64,000 nt of DNA, taken from Dioscorea cayenensis subsp. rotundata. Lineage: Eukaryota; Streptophyta; Magnoliopsida; Dioscoreales; Dioscoreaceae. A program made the position numbers and the translations under genes. The DNA lies in the NCBI RefSeq assembly GCF_009730915.1, contig NC_052489.1, forward strand, positions 25,909,916-25,973,915. Reading direction: 5' to 3'. Under the pieces are notes generated by a model. The model had not been told where the DNA came from and did no database searches. It saw nothing but the letters and a program-made list of their open reading frames with translations. Positions 11,941 to 23,685 of this stretch are shown here, in pieces (position 1 is the stretch's first letter; each line of letters opens with the position of its first letter).

Positions 11941-12742
11941 CAACCGTCATGCACTATGTGCCTCCGACTCCTCCTTCCCAATTAAGCGAGAGAAAACCCG
12001 GCGGATGCGATCATCGGGGTCATCTTGGGTAACGGCTAGGAGGTTGTCAGAAGTGGCTTGGATGATGGCGTGGGAAAGCCGGCGCTGGAGCACATAGTGG
12101 CAGGCGTTGGAAGCGGATAGGAAGTTGGAGGCGTAAAGAAGGCACAAAATTAAGCTGGTGTGGAGGGGGGCGTCGCTGTCAGGAGGGAGAATGGCGACGA
12201 ATGATTCGAGAAGTCCGCGTTGGTGGGAGAGGGTGTCGCCGGAGAGGGAGGTGGGGAAGTTGCTGGGAAGGTAGAGGAGGACGGTCATGGACTTCTTGCC
12301 GTAGGTGGAGACGGTGGTGGCTAGGGTTTTGGGGGTGGCGCCGTGGGATTTCATGGCGGCGAGGATCTTGTGGAGCGAGTTAGGGCTTAGAGGGGCCAAC
12401 TCAAAGGCCCACCACTCGGCTTGAGACCGAGTTGGAAAGTTTGACTCGTTGCATGCCTGGAGAGTGGATAAAGAAAGAAGATAAGTAATCAGTGGCCAGG
12501 AGTGGAGTAGGTGTTAATTGGGAATTATATTGCTAAATAATAAATATACTTCACTAATTTGGAAATAAAGTTTTACGTTTTTACATGTGTACCTCCTCAT
12601 ATCTTATTGATCTATTTTTTTAAATCGTTTTTAATAATTGTCGAATAACCAAATAAACTAAAGTTTCATGATTTGGAAATAATCGTTTTTTATAAACGTT
12701 TAATTTTAATAAGATTCTGATTAGCTAAATTATATAATGGTT

Positions 12743-12756
12743 AAATTTAAACATAC
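12743..12756 (+). repeat. LINE target-site duplication, left copy
   Basis: AAATTTAAACATAC here matches AAATTTAAAAATAC at 16381-16394 in 13 of 14 positions and flanks the LINE exactly. Confidence 0.85.
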
Positions 12757-15700
12757 TTTTTTTTGGTCAAACCAAAGTAAAATATTTATTAGCTCAACTT
12801 TTAACAAAAAAACAAAGGTGGAGGTTTTCTCATATATTACAATAACACCAGACAACCTCACTTCCAAAACAGGCAAAACCATTATCAAAAACACCATAAC
12901 GCCCATCTAAACTCACCTCCCAACCATGAAACCCATCTATCCACCAATCAGAGCATGTATTCCTGATACATATCTCGCCAATCAAACCTTCATCCTGCCA
13001 CTATCAGCACCTACCAAGCACTTCCTTTTCCCTCCACTTGAACCCAATACCCAGTCATCCTTCCAACAACTTTAAACTAAAACTTCCAAGATAGAATTCA
13101 TTCCCACTACCAGAGATCGCATACTACACACATTTAGTACTAGCTTCTCAGTAAATTAGCCCCACTTCCATCATCTTTTGAAGCTTCTCCCATGTACTTC
13201 ATTATCATAATTTCTCTCACCTGCTGAAAAATCATTTCAGAAGTTACATGTTTTTGCTGAAAAATAGAACAATTCCTGGCCATCCAAATATAATAGACAC
13301 TAGAAGTTAAAGTTGTCCTCCTCATCCTTGCTAACAAAGATTTCCCTTTGGTTTTCCTTGCAAACCAGCTAACTTCTCTTCTCCAACAAAATGGCATCCT
13401 ATACACCCTGAGAGCCCTTAACACTCTCACCCAAATTGCTTTAGAAATGCCACACTCAAAGAATAGATGCTCAACCTTTTCAACAACAAAGCACAGACAT
13501 TTGAATTTGCAACCCCCCAATCAAATAACTTCTCTCTAGTCATCAATCGATTATGTAAAGCCAACCATATAATAAAGGAATGTCTTGGTAAGTTGCTTGG
13601 TAACCAAACTATTTTTGTCCAACTCATTTGTTGTTCTGGTTTCATCAAACCTCTCAATGCACCCTTAACAGTAAACTCCCCTCTTTTTTCTAGTCCCCAA
13701 GATATCAAATCCTGTCTAGCATTAGTGACAGTAAAGTTACCATTCAAAAACTCCATCACTCTTAGCATAGTAGGATTCCATCTTTTGGGAATATACCAAC
13801 AATTATTCCTCTAGAAATCACAGACGGCAGCTTTTTTTAGATCGCATATCTCTTTCAAATTGATTTCAGGAAATAATTCTACCAAAGAATATACATGGCA
13901 CCATGGGTCAAACCAAAAGGAAAACCTTTTCCCATCCCCAAGCTTATACACAAACATAGCTTTAGCTAACTTCCTTAATTTGAGCAAATTCCTCCAATTC
14001 CAATTACATTCAGTTGGCTTTGTAATTCCCCAAAAATTGAGCCTTCTTAACTTTATTTTTATCACCCACAAAGCCCACAAAGTATTTTTCTCCTTAACTA
14101 ACTCCCATATATACCTTATAAGAGTTGCTTGGTTCCATTTCTGCGCTGGTTTAATTCTCAAACCCCCACATACTTTGCTCTGACATACCATAGACCAAGC
14201 CACCATTCCTCCTTTCTTTCCCTTATCAATGCCATGCCACAAAAATGATCTACACATCTTCTCAACTTCAGTAATTACAGATTTTGGTAACATGAATATA
14301 GAAGTCCAGTAAATGTGCATACTTGTCAATACAGATTTCACCAACTGTAATCTGCCTGCATAGGACAATGACTTCGCAGTCCAATTAAGGATTCTCGCAT
14401 CAATTCTAGTTACTAAATCATGGCAATGCTCTTTTGTAAGTCTTGTTGAGACTAGAGGCAATCCCAAGTATTTTACAGGTAACTTTCCTTCCTTGAACCC
14501 CATTATCTCAATTATATGCTCCTTGATGTCAGGTTGTACTCCCGAAAAGAATACCAAACTTTTCTGCAGATTAGGCTTTAGACCAGACACACCTTGAAAA
14601 TGTTTAATGGTCTTCTTAATAATCTCAATCGACTTCACATCTCCATTAGAAAAGACAATCAGATCATCAGCAAAGCAAAGATGAGTTAGTTTTAGCACCT
14701 TGCAATCCTTATGAAACAAAAACCCATCCCTTGTCATCTTTTGCAACATTCTGGACAAATAATCCATACAGAGTACAAACAATAAAGGAGATATTAGATC
14801 CCTTTGTCGCAAACCTTTTCTCCCAGGGAAAAAACCCTCAAGTTTCCCATTAACCAGAATAGAAAAACTGCAAGACCTGACAACACCCATTACCAATTTG
14901 ATGAAATGGTCAGGAAATCGAAATGCCATCATCACTTCTTCCAAAAAATCCAAAGATACAGAATCATATGCCTTTTGCAAATCCACTTTCATAGCACAAC
15001 ACCCATACTTATCCCTATGATATCCTTTTAATAATTCATGAGCTAGAAGGATATTGTCAGCTATCTTCCTACCAGGGATAAAAGCAGACTGGTTCAGTTG
15101 AACTACACTTCCCAACATTCTTCTCAACCTTCCTGCCAGGATTTTTGATATCATTTTATAAACCACATTGCAGCAAGATATAGGTCTGAATTCATTCAGT
15201 GACAAAGGACAATCAACTTTAGGAATCAAAGTTATAGATGTGGAATTCACTTGCTTCAGCATCTTACCATTTACAAAGTAATCTTGAATAGCTAGGCATA
15301 TTTCCTTACCGATAATTTTCCATGTTTTCTTGAAAAAATAGCCATTAAACCCATCAGATCTTGGGCTTTTGTCATCTTTAATGCTCCATAATGCATCCTT
15401 AATTTCTTGTTTAGTTGCCATGCTACATAGAGACTCCCATTCACTTTCTGGAATAGTCATTTCTTGGAAAGTAGTGCTATCAAACATATCATCTCTCATC
15501 TGAGCAGTACCAAGCACATCTTTAAAGTAGTTCACAACAGCCTCTTCGATACCCTCCTGATCAGTACATATCTTCCCATTTGCTTGAATTAGCTGTGAGA
15601 TAACATTCCTAGTCTTCCTTTGCTGCAATATATTGAAGAAAAATCTTGAATTCTGATCTCCCAAATTGACCTATTGACATCTTGACTTTTGCTTCAACAA

Positions 15701-16380
15701 ACTCTCCTCCTATAGTAACATTCTCTGCAGTTCAGTTAATAAATTTTTTTCTTTCCTTTGTAAATCACCATTAAAAGGGTCATTAAGCAAACTTCTCTGA
15801 GATTCCTTCAGAGATTCTCGGGTTTGGCTAATTCTCTCAGATATTAAACCAAAATCCCTTCTGTTTAAGACCTTCAACTCAGCATGCAGTAATTTTAATT
15901 TTTGATACACTTTGAACATATTACTTCCAATGATAGGCGTACACCAAATCCTCTCAACAATATTGAAAAAAACTGGGTGCTCACACCACATATTAAAAAA
16001 CCGAAATGGACTCTTCACACTCTTACTAGTTCTTTTTATTTCAATCAGCAAGCTACAGTGATCTGACAAACTCCATGGGATGACACTACATACTGGTTCT
16101 CCAATTTTTTTAAACCAAACATTAACAAAGCTCCAATCCAAGCTTCTATAAATCCTCTTATCCCCCTCCTGAAAGTTTGTCCAAGTGAATTTAGGTCCAA
16201 CAAACTGCACCTCCACCAAATCCAAATCCAATATCCAATCTTGAAATTCACCTGCAGCTTCTGAATTAATGGGGATCCCTCCTCTTCTATCTCCACCATT
16301 ACTTACTGCATTGAAGTCCCCTTGAATTAGCCAAGGTTCAGTTATTACCTTGCCTATCCTTCTTAGCTCCGTCCACAGCT
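12757..16380 (-). mobile_element. L1-type LINE, 5'-truncated, in the RPT2 pseudogene intron
   Basis: Non-LTR retrotransposon on the minus strand, bounded by a poly(A) tail (T run at 12757-12764) and a 14-bp target duplication. Coding runs from an endonuclease part (WLIQGDFNAV near 16340, then FTWTN and SDHCSLL) to reverse transcriptase (15664-13811, with FRPISCCNVVYK, AFIPGRKIADN and the FADDL catalytic motif) and a C-terminal zf-RVT region (13768-13140). The 5' end is cut inside the endonuclease. Lesions: two in-frame TAG codons around 15709-15670 (one replacing the Trp of QWVNLGDQN-type sequence), and frame breaks near 13800 and 13500. The usual GLRQGDPLSP motif reads GLRQRDLISP. It is therefore immobile. 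Confidence 0.93.
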
Positions 16381-16394
16381 AAATTTAAAAATAC
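16381..16394 (+). repeat. LINE target-site duplication, right copy
   Basis: Pairs with 12743-12756; one mismatch. Confidence 0.85.
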
Positions 16395-16415
16395 TTATAA
16401 CCTCAAAACGCTAGT

Positions 16416-16450
<35 letters not shown>

Positions 16451-17032
16451 TTATGCATTTAAAGTTGCATGATTATGGAAAATAAATAAAATAAATATTC
16501 ATATAATATGAGTTTTAAATCATAATAAGATACTAAAAATAAAAATATTATAAAAATATTAATTTATCAGATTTTAGCTTATCATAGAAGATTTTTCTTT
16601 TTTATTAGTATACAAAAAATAAAAAATAAAAATAAAAGACAAAAGAATAAATGACAATGATATAGGTATAGTGGTACCTTCAAGGCAATAACATCCACAC
16701 ATCTCTGAACGAGTCCAATATCTTCAGCCATAGGAAGAAGACTCTCACAAGATTTGAGCACAAGGACAGCTCCGGGCAAAGTCTTCAACGCCACCTGAGC
16801 CAAGAAATCTTCTGACCTCCCTGCCAAATTCCCTTCATAATACTTATCAGTCATCTCAAGGTACTCCGCCGCACACCGGAGGGCTGCTATATTATTCACT
16901 GAGATCTCAAAGTTCACTCCATAACAAAACTTTGCCGCCTTCTCAAACGTCTCTGCGCCGCCCGGCACGCCGGACAGATCCACACGTGTCAGATCCGACC
17001 TTTCACATTCCAATACTCTTCTCCTCACGTAC

Positions 17033-17196
17033 TGTTAGATTTTATATTTTGGTACATGTGGGCTCTATATGGGCTTTATATGGGCTTAGGGGTCTTACAC
17101 CAAAAAGTCTCAAGACTTAGTGGCTCAACCTCTATACCTATATATAAACCCATTACAATTCTATTACACAACCGATGTGGTACTATATTTCCAACA
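17033..17196. mobile_element. 164-bp solo LTR inserted in RPT2 pseudogene exon 3
   Basis: The insert begins TGTTAG and ends CCAACA. It is flanked by the 5-bp duplication CGTAC (17028-17032 and 17197-17201), the standard outcome of LTR-retrotransposon integration. Removing it restores alignment with exon 3 of the intact RPT2 gene. There is no internal coding. The short length suggests a TRIM or small copia-type LTR left by recombination between two LTRs. Confidence 0.9.
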
Positions 17197-17655
17197 CGTA
17201 CCCACTCTTGGAAACCAGCATAAACTGAGATCATATATAATATATATCATGATATATATATATATACACACATGGAATTACACGCGCACGCATGCAGCAA
17301 TCAAAACATAGTGATCAGGTCATAAATTGATGCAATTAAAAAGGGATAAAAAAAAACTAGCTGCATATTGCAAAGTAACATCAAGAGATCGTTGATACCT
17401 TGTGAAGAGGGAACTTGGCTTCTCCTATTTCAACTATGATATCAGTTGGTACTTCTTGAGAGAAAACCCTGAAAAATTCATCAAAAAATAAAACTAAGTT
17501 TTTTTTTTCCTATATGAATATGAGAGAGGGAGAAGTTGATCAAAGAGATGCACCGTTGGTCGGTTCTCTCCATGGCTGAGAAGAAACAGGCTGTAGCCAT
17601 GAATAGTGGCTGCTAAGGAACTCAACCCTCCTACCCCTAAAAATAGTAACTAAGA

Positions 17656-18130
17656 AGAACAATAATTTTGATGCGGTATACAAACTCGCGTCGTTAATAA
17701 TTGAATTCAAACTAAATTGCTTAGCTACTAAGAAACTAAACAAATTCAAACTAATAAACTTATCTAAATATAACCTTAACATAATTTTAAATGTAAAAAT
17801 AATTTATAAAATAAGAAGGGTTATAATTGCAATGATAAATACATAAATGTAATAATGCGTATATGTAATATATAACTAACATAGGGTTCTAAATGTAATA
17901 ACAAGATTAATTCAATATCCCCAACCTTAATCTTGTTGTGTGTTCTTCTGTTCTTCATGTCCTTCAGGCTGATCTTATATTGCATTTGGATGAAAGACTT
18001 TGTCAAGACATCTGCAAGTTGTTCCTTCGTTTTCTCGTGCTCAATTTTGATGTCACCCTTCTGAACACAATCACAAATGAGGTGATATTTAATATCGATG
18101 TGCTTACTTCTTTCTTGATGTACTGGATTT
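17656..18130 (-). mobile_element. Ty1/copia 3' remnant (RNase H tail)
   Basis: On the minus strand the sequence reads SKHIDIKYHLI, EQLADVLTKSFIQMQ and related words, the end of a copia RNase H. It is followed by a purine-rich AAGGTTGGGGA tract and then LTR-like sequence. No other pol domain is present. The fragment replaces what would be the upstream flank of the RPT2 duplicate, since similarity with the parent stops at about 17655. Confidence 0.8.
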
Positions 18131-18326
18131 TTTTTGTCTCAATGCGAAAATTCAAATGATAATATCAGGTATACCACAACCATGCCACATCTGACATCTC
18201 CATGTTCTCCAATCAAACACATAAGATGTGCCTTAACACTTAGTATATATATAATATGTTCTTTGATCTCTTGACAAAGCTAACTTGTTGTTTTGAATCA
18301 TTTGGAGAAGAAGATTAGAGTTTATC

Positions 18327-18329
<3 letters not shown>
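18131..18329. other. spacer entering the duplicated 3' flank
   Basis: No gene seen. Similarity to the other duplication unit resumes at about 18280 (CTAACTTGTTGTTTTGAATC, versus 9001). Confidence 0.6.
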
Positions 18330-18375
<46 letters not shown>

Positions 18376-18386
18376 TATATATATAT
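18330..18386 (+). repeat. (TA)n microsatellite
   Basis: Roughly 20 TA units, a short break, then more. The homologous site near 9050 in the first unit lacks the expansion. Confidence 0.9.
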
Positions 18387-18990
18387 GTATGCATGTATAT
18401 TTTACACTATCTAAAACGGCACGAAGGGCCATGAAAAGTATAACACTAACCAGAATTTTTTATTGTTTATCAAAGAAATTAATTTTCCCTGGAAAGCGAA
18501 AGTGCGACTATTTTGTGGACCCCGTCAAATTGTTTCAACGAATTATATATTGAGAAATTTTATTAAATTGGTCAAATATTGATCCGCAAATATAAGCATT
18601 GGGGCAGTCACACACAACCACCACTTTCACTCTAAAAAATATACACTTACTCATAGTTCGAACTCTAGACCACTAATAGACCACTTAATCACTGGTATAA
18701 ATTAAACATGTTCTGATGCATATAATAAAATAAACGCAAGATAATTATATATTCATAGTGAAGGATCTCAAGAATTGCAAACAATTCCCTTGCAAACAAT
18801 TCCCTAAAGATATCCTAATATGAATTCAAATTCAACTTAGGAGTATAATAGGTAGGTAAACAAACTTCTTTTGGAAGCGATTCACTATCATCTTCATTAC
18901 CGGAACTTATAACTCATCACCTTAATGTTACATCTCCGTGTACTGTCACCTGCAAGCTCAAACTGTATTTCTGACAAATTATTACATTAA

Positions 18991-21900
18991 TCAAACTGAT
19001 CGCCTTTGCCGTCTTCTATGCTTGCCTTCAGATCCCTGTGACTTCCTTGTGCTCTTTTGTTGTTGTCCATGGCCTTGACCGAAGATCCCAATTCGACCAA
19101 TACCTCTGGATAGGGATGCGAAGAATGCCCGACCATGCTCACCAGACTTATTGTCCCTCATTCCTTGTTTCATGAATGCCTGCTCTTTTTCCAGTTCACT
19201 TAGCCTAACCCGCATTCTTGAGATTTCAAGCTTGAGTTCACGGTTCTCTCTTCTCAGAGATGCATAGTTGTCTCTAGGAGATACAGCAAGGCTTGGAGCA
19301 CCGCTACTGCTGATCATTCTTTGAGAGAAGAAGCCATCAGCTGAGCTTCCTGAGAGTGAGGACTTGAGGCGGAGTTGTTCGAAGTAGAGGACACGCACAG
19401 CCATTTGAACCGGGAGGCGATCGTTTTGAGCGGCATGGTTCGAGGCTTCTTGGGAGAGCTTTGAGCAGTCTATCAACTTACAGAGTCTTTTGCACTCAGA
19501 CTCCGTCAGGGATGGATGGGCCTATAAAAAAAAGATCAAGTTAGGACATTAATGTTATTTGCGAGTCTGTCACAGTTATGCAGGGAGAGCTACTCGATTA
19601 GCTATGAGGTAGATTCATTAGATGTAACAAGAGCATAGCTAGGATGTATAGATAAATTAAAATGCAGCAAAGTTTGTGTCTTATATACCTTCAAATATAT
19701 GTCAACAGCCCTGTACAATCCATCCTCAATTAGACGTGCATAATCTGGCAATAATTCGATGATTGCCATAAATTTTGGTAGTTTTAGATATGGATCAGGT
19801 GCAATTTCTGCAAGATATCCATCCATGAGCCTCCCCACCTTCAAAATTGCATCATGACTTGGAGATTTAAGGCCATCCGATTCATATCCACATTTTGATG
19901 ACTCCTCCGAGTCTTCCTCTTCAACCCTTTGCAAGAAATTCACCAGTATCCGATGGACAGTATCCACATCAAATACAGAATCACTGTTCTGCAATGATGG
20001 AATAAGCAGGTCATCTAATGAAGCCATATCCAACTGGAAACCGATCCTCCTCTCAAGTTCAAGTTTACAACCAAGAGCAGCATCAACTACTATGGCCATC
20101 CTTAGCATACCGAACAGAAAGGAGAGTGGAACTGAAGTGATTTTCTCAGTTGATAAGAGGCCGACAAGAGTCTCAATTACCAGCCTTTGTTCATCGCCAA
20201 TAACCATACTAGAGTCCCAAGCCTGCCGTTTCTCAATACCTTTGAGAGACATTTGCGCATAGTGTATAATCGATGCAGTGATGCTATCTGATCTCACACC
20301 TGTTCTCCTCATGGCAGCAATAACTCGTTGATAGATATCAATTTTCAATACTGAAAGATCCTCCAACCACCAGTCTTGGCAACCCAGCTTCAGCTTCCCG
20401 GTTTCACCATCACACTCTAATCGTGCTAAACCAGAAACCAACTGCTCCTTGCTAGCATTAATGGCAATTGCATCTATGCATCTGTCTAGAATACCGATAT
20501 CCTCAGCCATGGAATTAAGTCCCTCACATGAACATAGAACTTCCACAGATTTCTCTAGGCCCTGCACCACAATCTCATTCAAATAGGTCTCCGTCCTGGA
20601 AATAAGATTTTCTTCCCTGTAATCATCTGTCATTTCCAGATACTCGGCAATGCAACGAAGGTGGGCAACGTTCCTAGTGGTTATCTCAAAGTTTGTCCCA
20701 TAACAAAATTTTGCAGCAAGTTCAAAGGTTTCAGCCCCTCCAGGCACATTATGAAGCTCTAACTTGGAGAGATCTGGATCCTTGGAATCAACAACCATTT
20801 TGCGAATTTTTCCACTCCGAGAAACCAATGGAAACTGAACACCAGATCAAATTGGGTTTAGTCAGTCAACCAGCTATTTGAAAGCTGGAGAATATAAAAC
20901 TAGTTGCTATCATGTAATTGGAGAATGAATTATTAAATTTTTATTTTATTTCAAGAAGCACTATCAGAATTTGAGACACATGGTGCTGATTGAACATATC
21001 TCAAGAAAACTAATGATCAGCATAGAAGAAGAATGCAGTCAGAAATACAGATCATACGTGAATTAAATGGAGCATACTAGAACCAAGACATTTATGACTA
21101 AAAGGTGCAGGCAGATCAAATAAAACATATGAAAATAAAGGATAATGCTAAAGCAAAATCAAAATATAAGCATCCTATCTCTACACAAATTAGGGAGCCT
21201 ACTACTCCAGGTATGGAAAGACAATCTCCACGGCAGAGTTCCAGTTTCCAGGTTTATAGGCTAAATAGAAGAAAGAAAGGTATATATACATCTAAACAAA
21301 ATGCAATATACAAATCAACTAGCTACCAAAATGAAGCACTGAGGCTGTAAAACATCCTTCTACAAACATCTAACTTTAATGCTTCCAAAAGGCATGTTTT
21401 TCTCCTTCCTACCCTCATTTCAAATTTTCAGCATCAAGAATAAGTGTTTGGAGGTAACATATGAGGTAGTCCACTCCAAAAACATGTACTACCTATGTAT
21501 TAATTGCCAGTTGCATTTATTGGTTGGAACATCACTGTATAAAAGAATTTGGTTAATAAAAGGGACAGGCAATAAGCAGCATAATAAAGAACTAAGGAAA
21601 GAAATTGAATATATAACAAAATACAGATTTTCCAAATCGATGCACATAATGCATGGATCACTGTATTTCCCACCAAATATATTTACACAGGGCGACATCG
21701 GATTTGTGAAAGTAGATCTTTTTTTTTCCCTGAGCAGAGAATCAAGATTAATGAACCCTCTAGAAACACATAGATATTACTAAAACCATTAAAAAAAAAA
21801 TTTAATGCAGAACAAGGTCTGAGTGCTGTAGTTGGTTATCACGCTAGTCTCACACATTCGAGGTCCCCGGTTTAAACCCAGGCTCAGACATATCAAAGAA

Positions 21901-22716
21901 GCTTATATTATTATTTGATTTATTATGGTTGGGTTTTTGGGTTACCCATTTTTTTTTGTTCTTTACTCAAGAGAATTTTTGACTATCAAATATGTCCTAG
22001 ATTGGAACATAACAATAATGCCAAGTAATTAATTTATACATACAACATAGAAAGAATGTACATTTCCAAGTGCAAGACAAACAGTAAAAAAATCACAGAA
22101 CCAAACCTCACAGATTCACCACACTAAAGCAGTCACCATTCAAGCACTTCAATAATTGATATTCTCTACCTATCCCCATCTAATCATATAAATATTTTCA
22201 AGATGCTAAATCCTCATATATGACATTATAATGCAAAAAATAAACAAATACTACTGATAAAACCTTAGAAACAAGTAAAAAATCAACCTTCCTCAATAAG
22301 ATATATCGAAAAAAAAAAAATCTTCACTACCTTGTGCAACAGAAACGGTTGCCCATCAACATAAATAGTGATATCCCCAACCACATCTGAAAATATCCTG
22401 TCATAGATCAAATTCACACCTTTCAGAACCCAAAAAATCAATAAAACACCAAGAAAAATCCCTACATTTCAACATCACCCAAAAAGCTCAAACTAAAAAC
22501 CTAAAATATGAAAAGACACAAAACAAGAAGAAAAACTCTCACCATTCCTTCGAAAAACACGAAACAAAACAAATCACAAGATAAACATCATACCAAACCA
22601 AAAAAAATGAGAAAAAAAAAGGTGGATCACCTCTTGCTGATAGAGCTATGGAAGCGAGGCGAAGATGAGAGCTTGGGAAAAGCGGAAGGGAAAGAGGGCT
22701 CGGACGCCAGCACCAT
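18991..22716 (-). CDS. BTB/POZ-NPH3 family protein, At3g08570-like, four exons
   Basis: NPH3/RPT2-like (NRL) family adaptor; family members are thought to act in phototropin or auxin signalling and may be CUL3 adaptors. The exact role of this clade is not established. Exons: 22631-22716, 22331-22397, 19689-20834, 18991-19521. All are GT-AG and in phase, giving 609 residues, close to the 617 I recall for Arabidopsis At3g08570. The start is the ATG at 22716 (MVLASE), matching that clade's N-terminus. An upstream in-frame ATG at 22839 would add a hydrophobic stretch from the CT-rich leader and is rejected. Exon 2 uses the CAG acceptor at 22398, which alone keeps the frame. BTB about 31-150 (YVDGQPFLLHK, KFCYGTNFEI), NPH3 from DWWLEDLSVL at about 205, a C-terminal coiled coil (LRRENRELKLEISRMRVRL), and a basic tail ending RRRQRRSV. 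No lesion is seen. Intron 2 is 1.5 kb and holds a tRNA-like sequence. Confidence 0.93.
21817..21890 (+). tRNA. tRNA-Val(CAC)-like sequence, probably a pseudogene or SINE head
   Basis: A 74-base stretch matches plant tRNA-Val in layout. The acceptor arms GTCTGAG and CTCAGAC pair perfectly. The D-arm GTAGTTGGTTATCACG and anticodon loop CTCACAC are present. Decay is clear: the anticodon stem pairs poorly (CTAGT with ATTCG), and the T-loop reads TTTAAAC instead of TTCGAAC, changes expected from CpG deamination. It lies antisense in intron 2 of the NPH3-like gene. A SINE derived from tRNA-Val is the main alternative. Confidence 0.6.
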
Positions 22717-22839
22717 CGTTGCCAGCCTCTTCGCCAACACACTCTGAAGAAAAAGGAAACTGAAGAGCGAGAGCGAGAGAGAGAAAGCGATATAAAGATT
22801 GAGAAGCGGAGCTACATCAAAGCCCTCAAATTTAGGCAT

Positions 22840-23641
22840 TATTTACGAGAAGACCACTACGACAATTGTACGACGAGTTTGAGGCCGTTGGATTTGGAAT
22901 GGGGAGATGGGGCCCAGTGTCCCAACGGTTGGGGTGGGCTTGATGGCTTGATGCGGGTGTGGAGTACGATTGAGGAACGGATCACGTGACAGCGGGCCAT
23001 GGTTTGTTACATGAGTCCCACTTCATTTTTATTTTTATTTTATTTTTAATAACTAAATTTTGTTGTGATTTATCATGATTCTTATGAGGATATATTTGAA
23101 GTTGTTTATTTAGTTATAATTTATATATGTATGATAGGAATTGAGTTTTACTTGTTCTTTTGTTAATTTTTTTCAAATAATAAAATTGAATTATATTTTT
23201 ATAAAGTTAAATCTAATTGAAGTCGTTTTGAATTTTAATACACCTGCTTTTAAGGAGTCACTAGTTTTAAACTAGTTAAAACAAAATATTAAAAACCCTA
23301 TTAAAAAAATAGACCTCAAACAACTCAAGTTTTTATCAATTGGACCAATTTTTTTTGCTAAATAAAATTTTTTTTATTGCGGCTAGATAAGAACAAAAGC
23401 ATAATAAATTTATTAAAATAATTCAATGAATATTAAGAAATCAATAAATTTAAAATATTAAAGTTTAATGATTTGGATTTCAATTAATCATTCCTCTAAT
23501 TTAAGATTTTTTGAAAATTATAAATTTGAACACTTAATCTATATGTTGAACTATTTTATGGTAACTATCAGTCTATCACTGAGGCAAGACGTGGAGGATA
23601 CCTCAAATCTCAGTCATTTTCACAGTTAACCCATATTATTT

Positions 23642-23685
<44 letters not shown>

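Larger units (their letters stand above)
11947..17600 (-). pseudogene. truncated, insertion-broken RPT2 duplicate
   Basis: Copy of the RPT2 gene at 3956-7211. Exon 1 (17554-17600) keeps its ATG but lacks 12 bases and changes the Trp at the exon 1/2 junction to Arg. Exon 2 (17399-17468) is intact. Exon 3 (16678-17224) is nearly identical to the parent but carries a 164-bp LTR. The third intron holds a 3.6-kb LINE. Exon 4 (from 12456) is diverged, lacks the ADLDSV segment, and runs into an unrelated tail and stop at 11947. The last third of exon 4 and all of exon 5 are missing, so the C-terminal RRRRFSIS signature is lost. Exon 3 is much better conserved than exon 4, which may point to local gene conversion. 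It cannot make RPT2. Confidence 0.93.
3956..19521. repeat. tandem segmental duplication of an RPT2 + NPH3-like gene pair
   Basis: Unit 1 holds intact RPT2 (3956-7211) and a truncated NPH3-like 3' end (8990-10245). Unit 2 holds truncated RPT2 (11947-17600) and the NPH3-like gene (18991 onward). Gene order and strand are the same in both. Unit 1 ends inside the NPH3-like last exon and unit 2 starts inside RPT2 exon 4, with LTR debris (10246-11940) at the seam. Later LINE, LTR and copia insertions enlarged unit 2. Confidence 0.88.

Noticed and set aside
11947..17600. A second functional RPT2 gene
   Set aside because: It lacks exon 5 and the end of exon 4, carries an LTR in exon 3, and changes the Trp at the exon 1/2 junction.
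22539..22742. Alternative reading frame over exon 1 of the NPH3-like gene
   Set aside because: It lacks a good ATG and would require a different acceptor; the MVLASE frame with the 22398 acceptor gives a family-like N-terminus.
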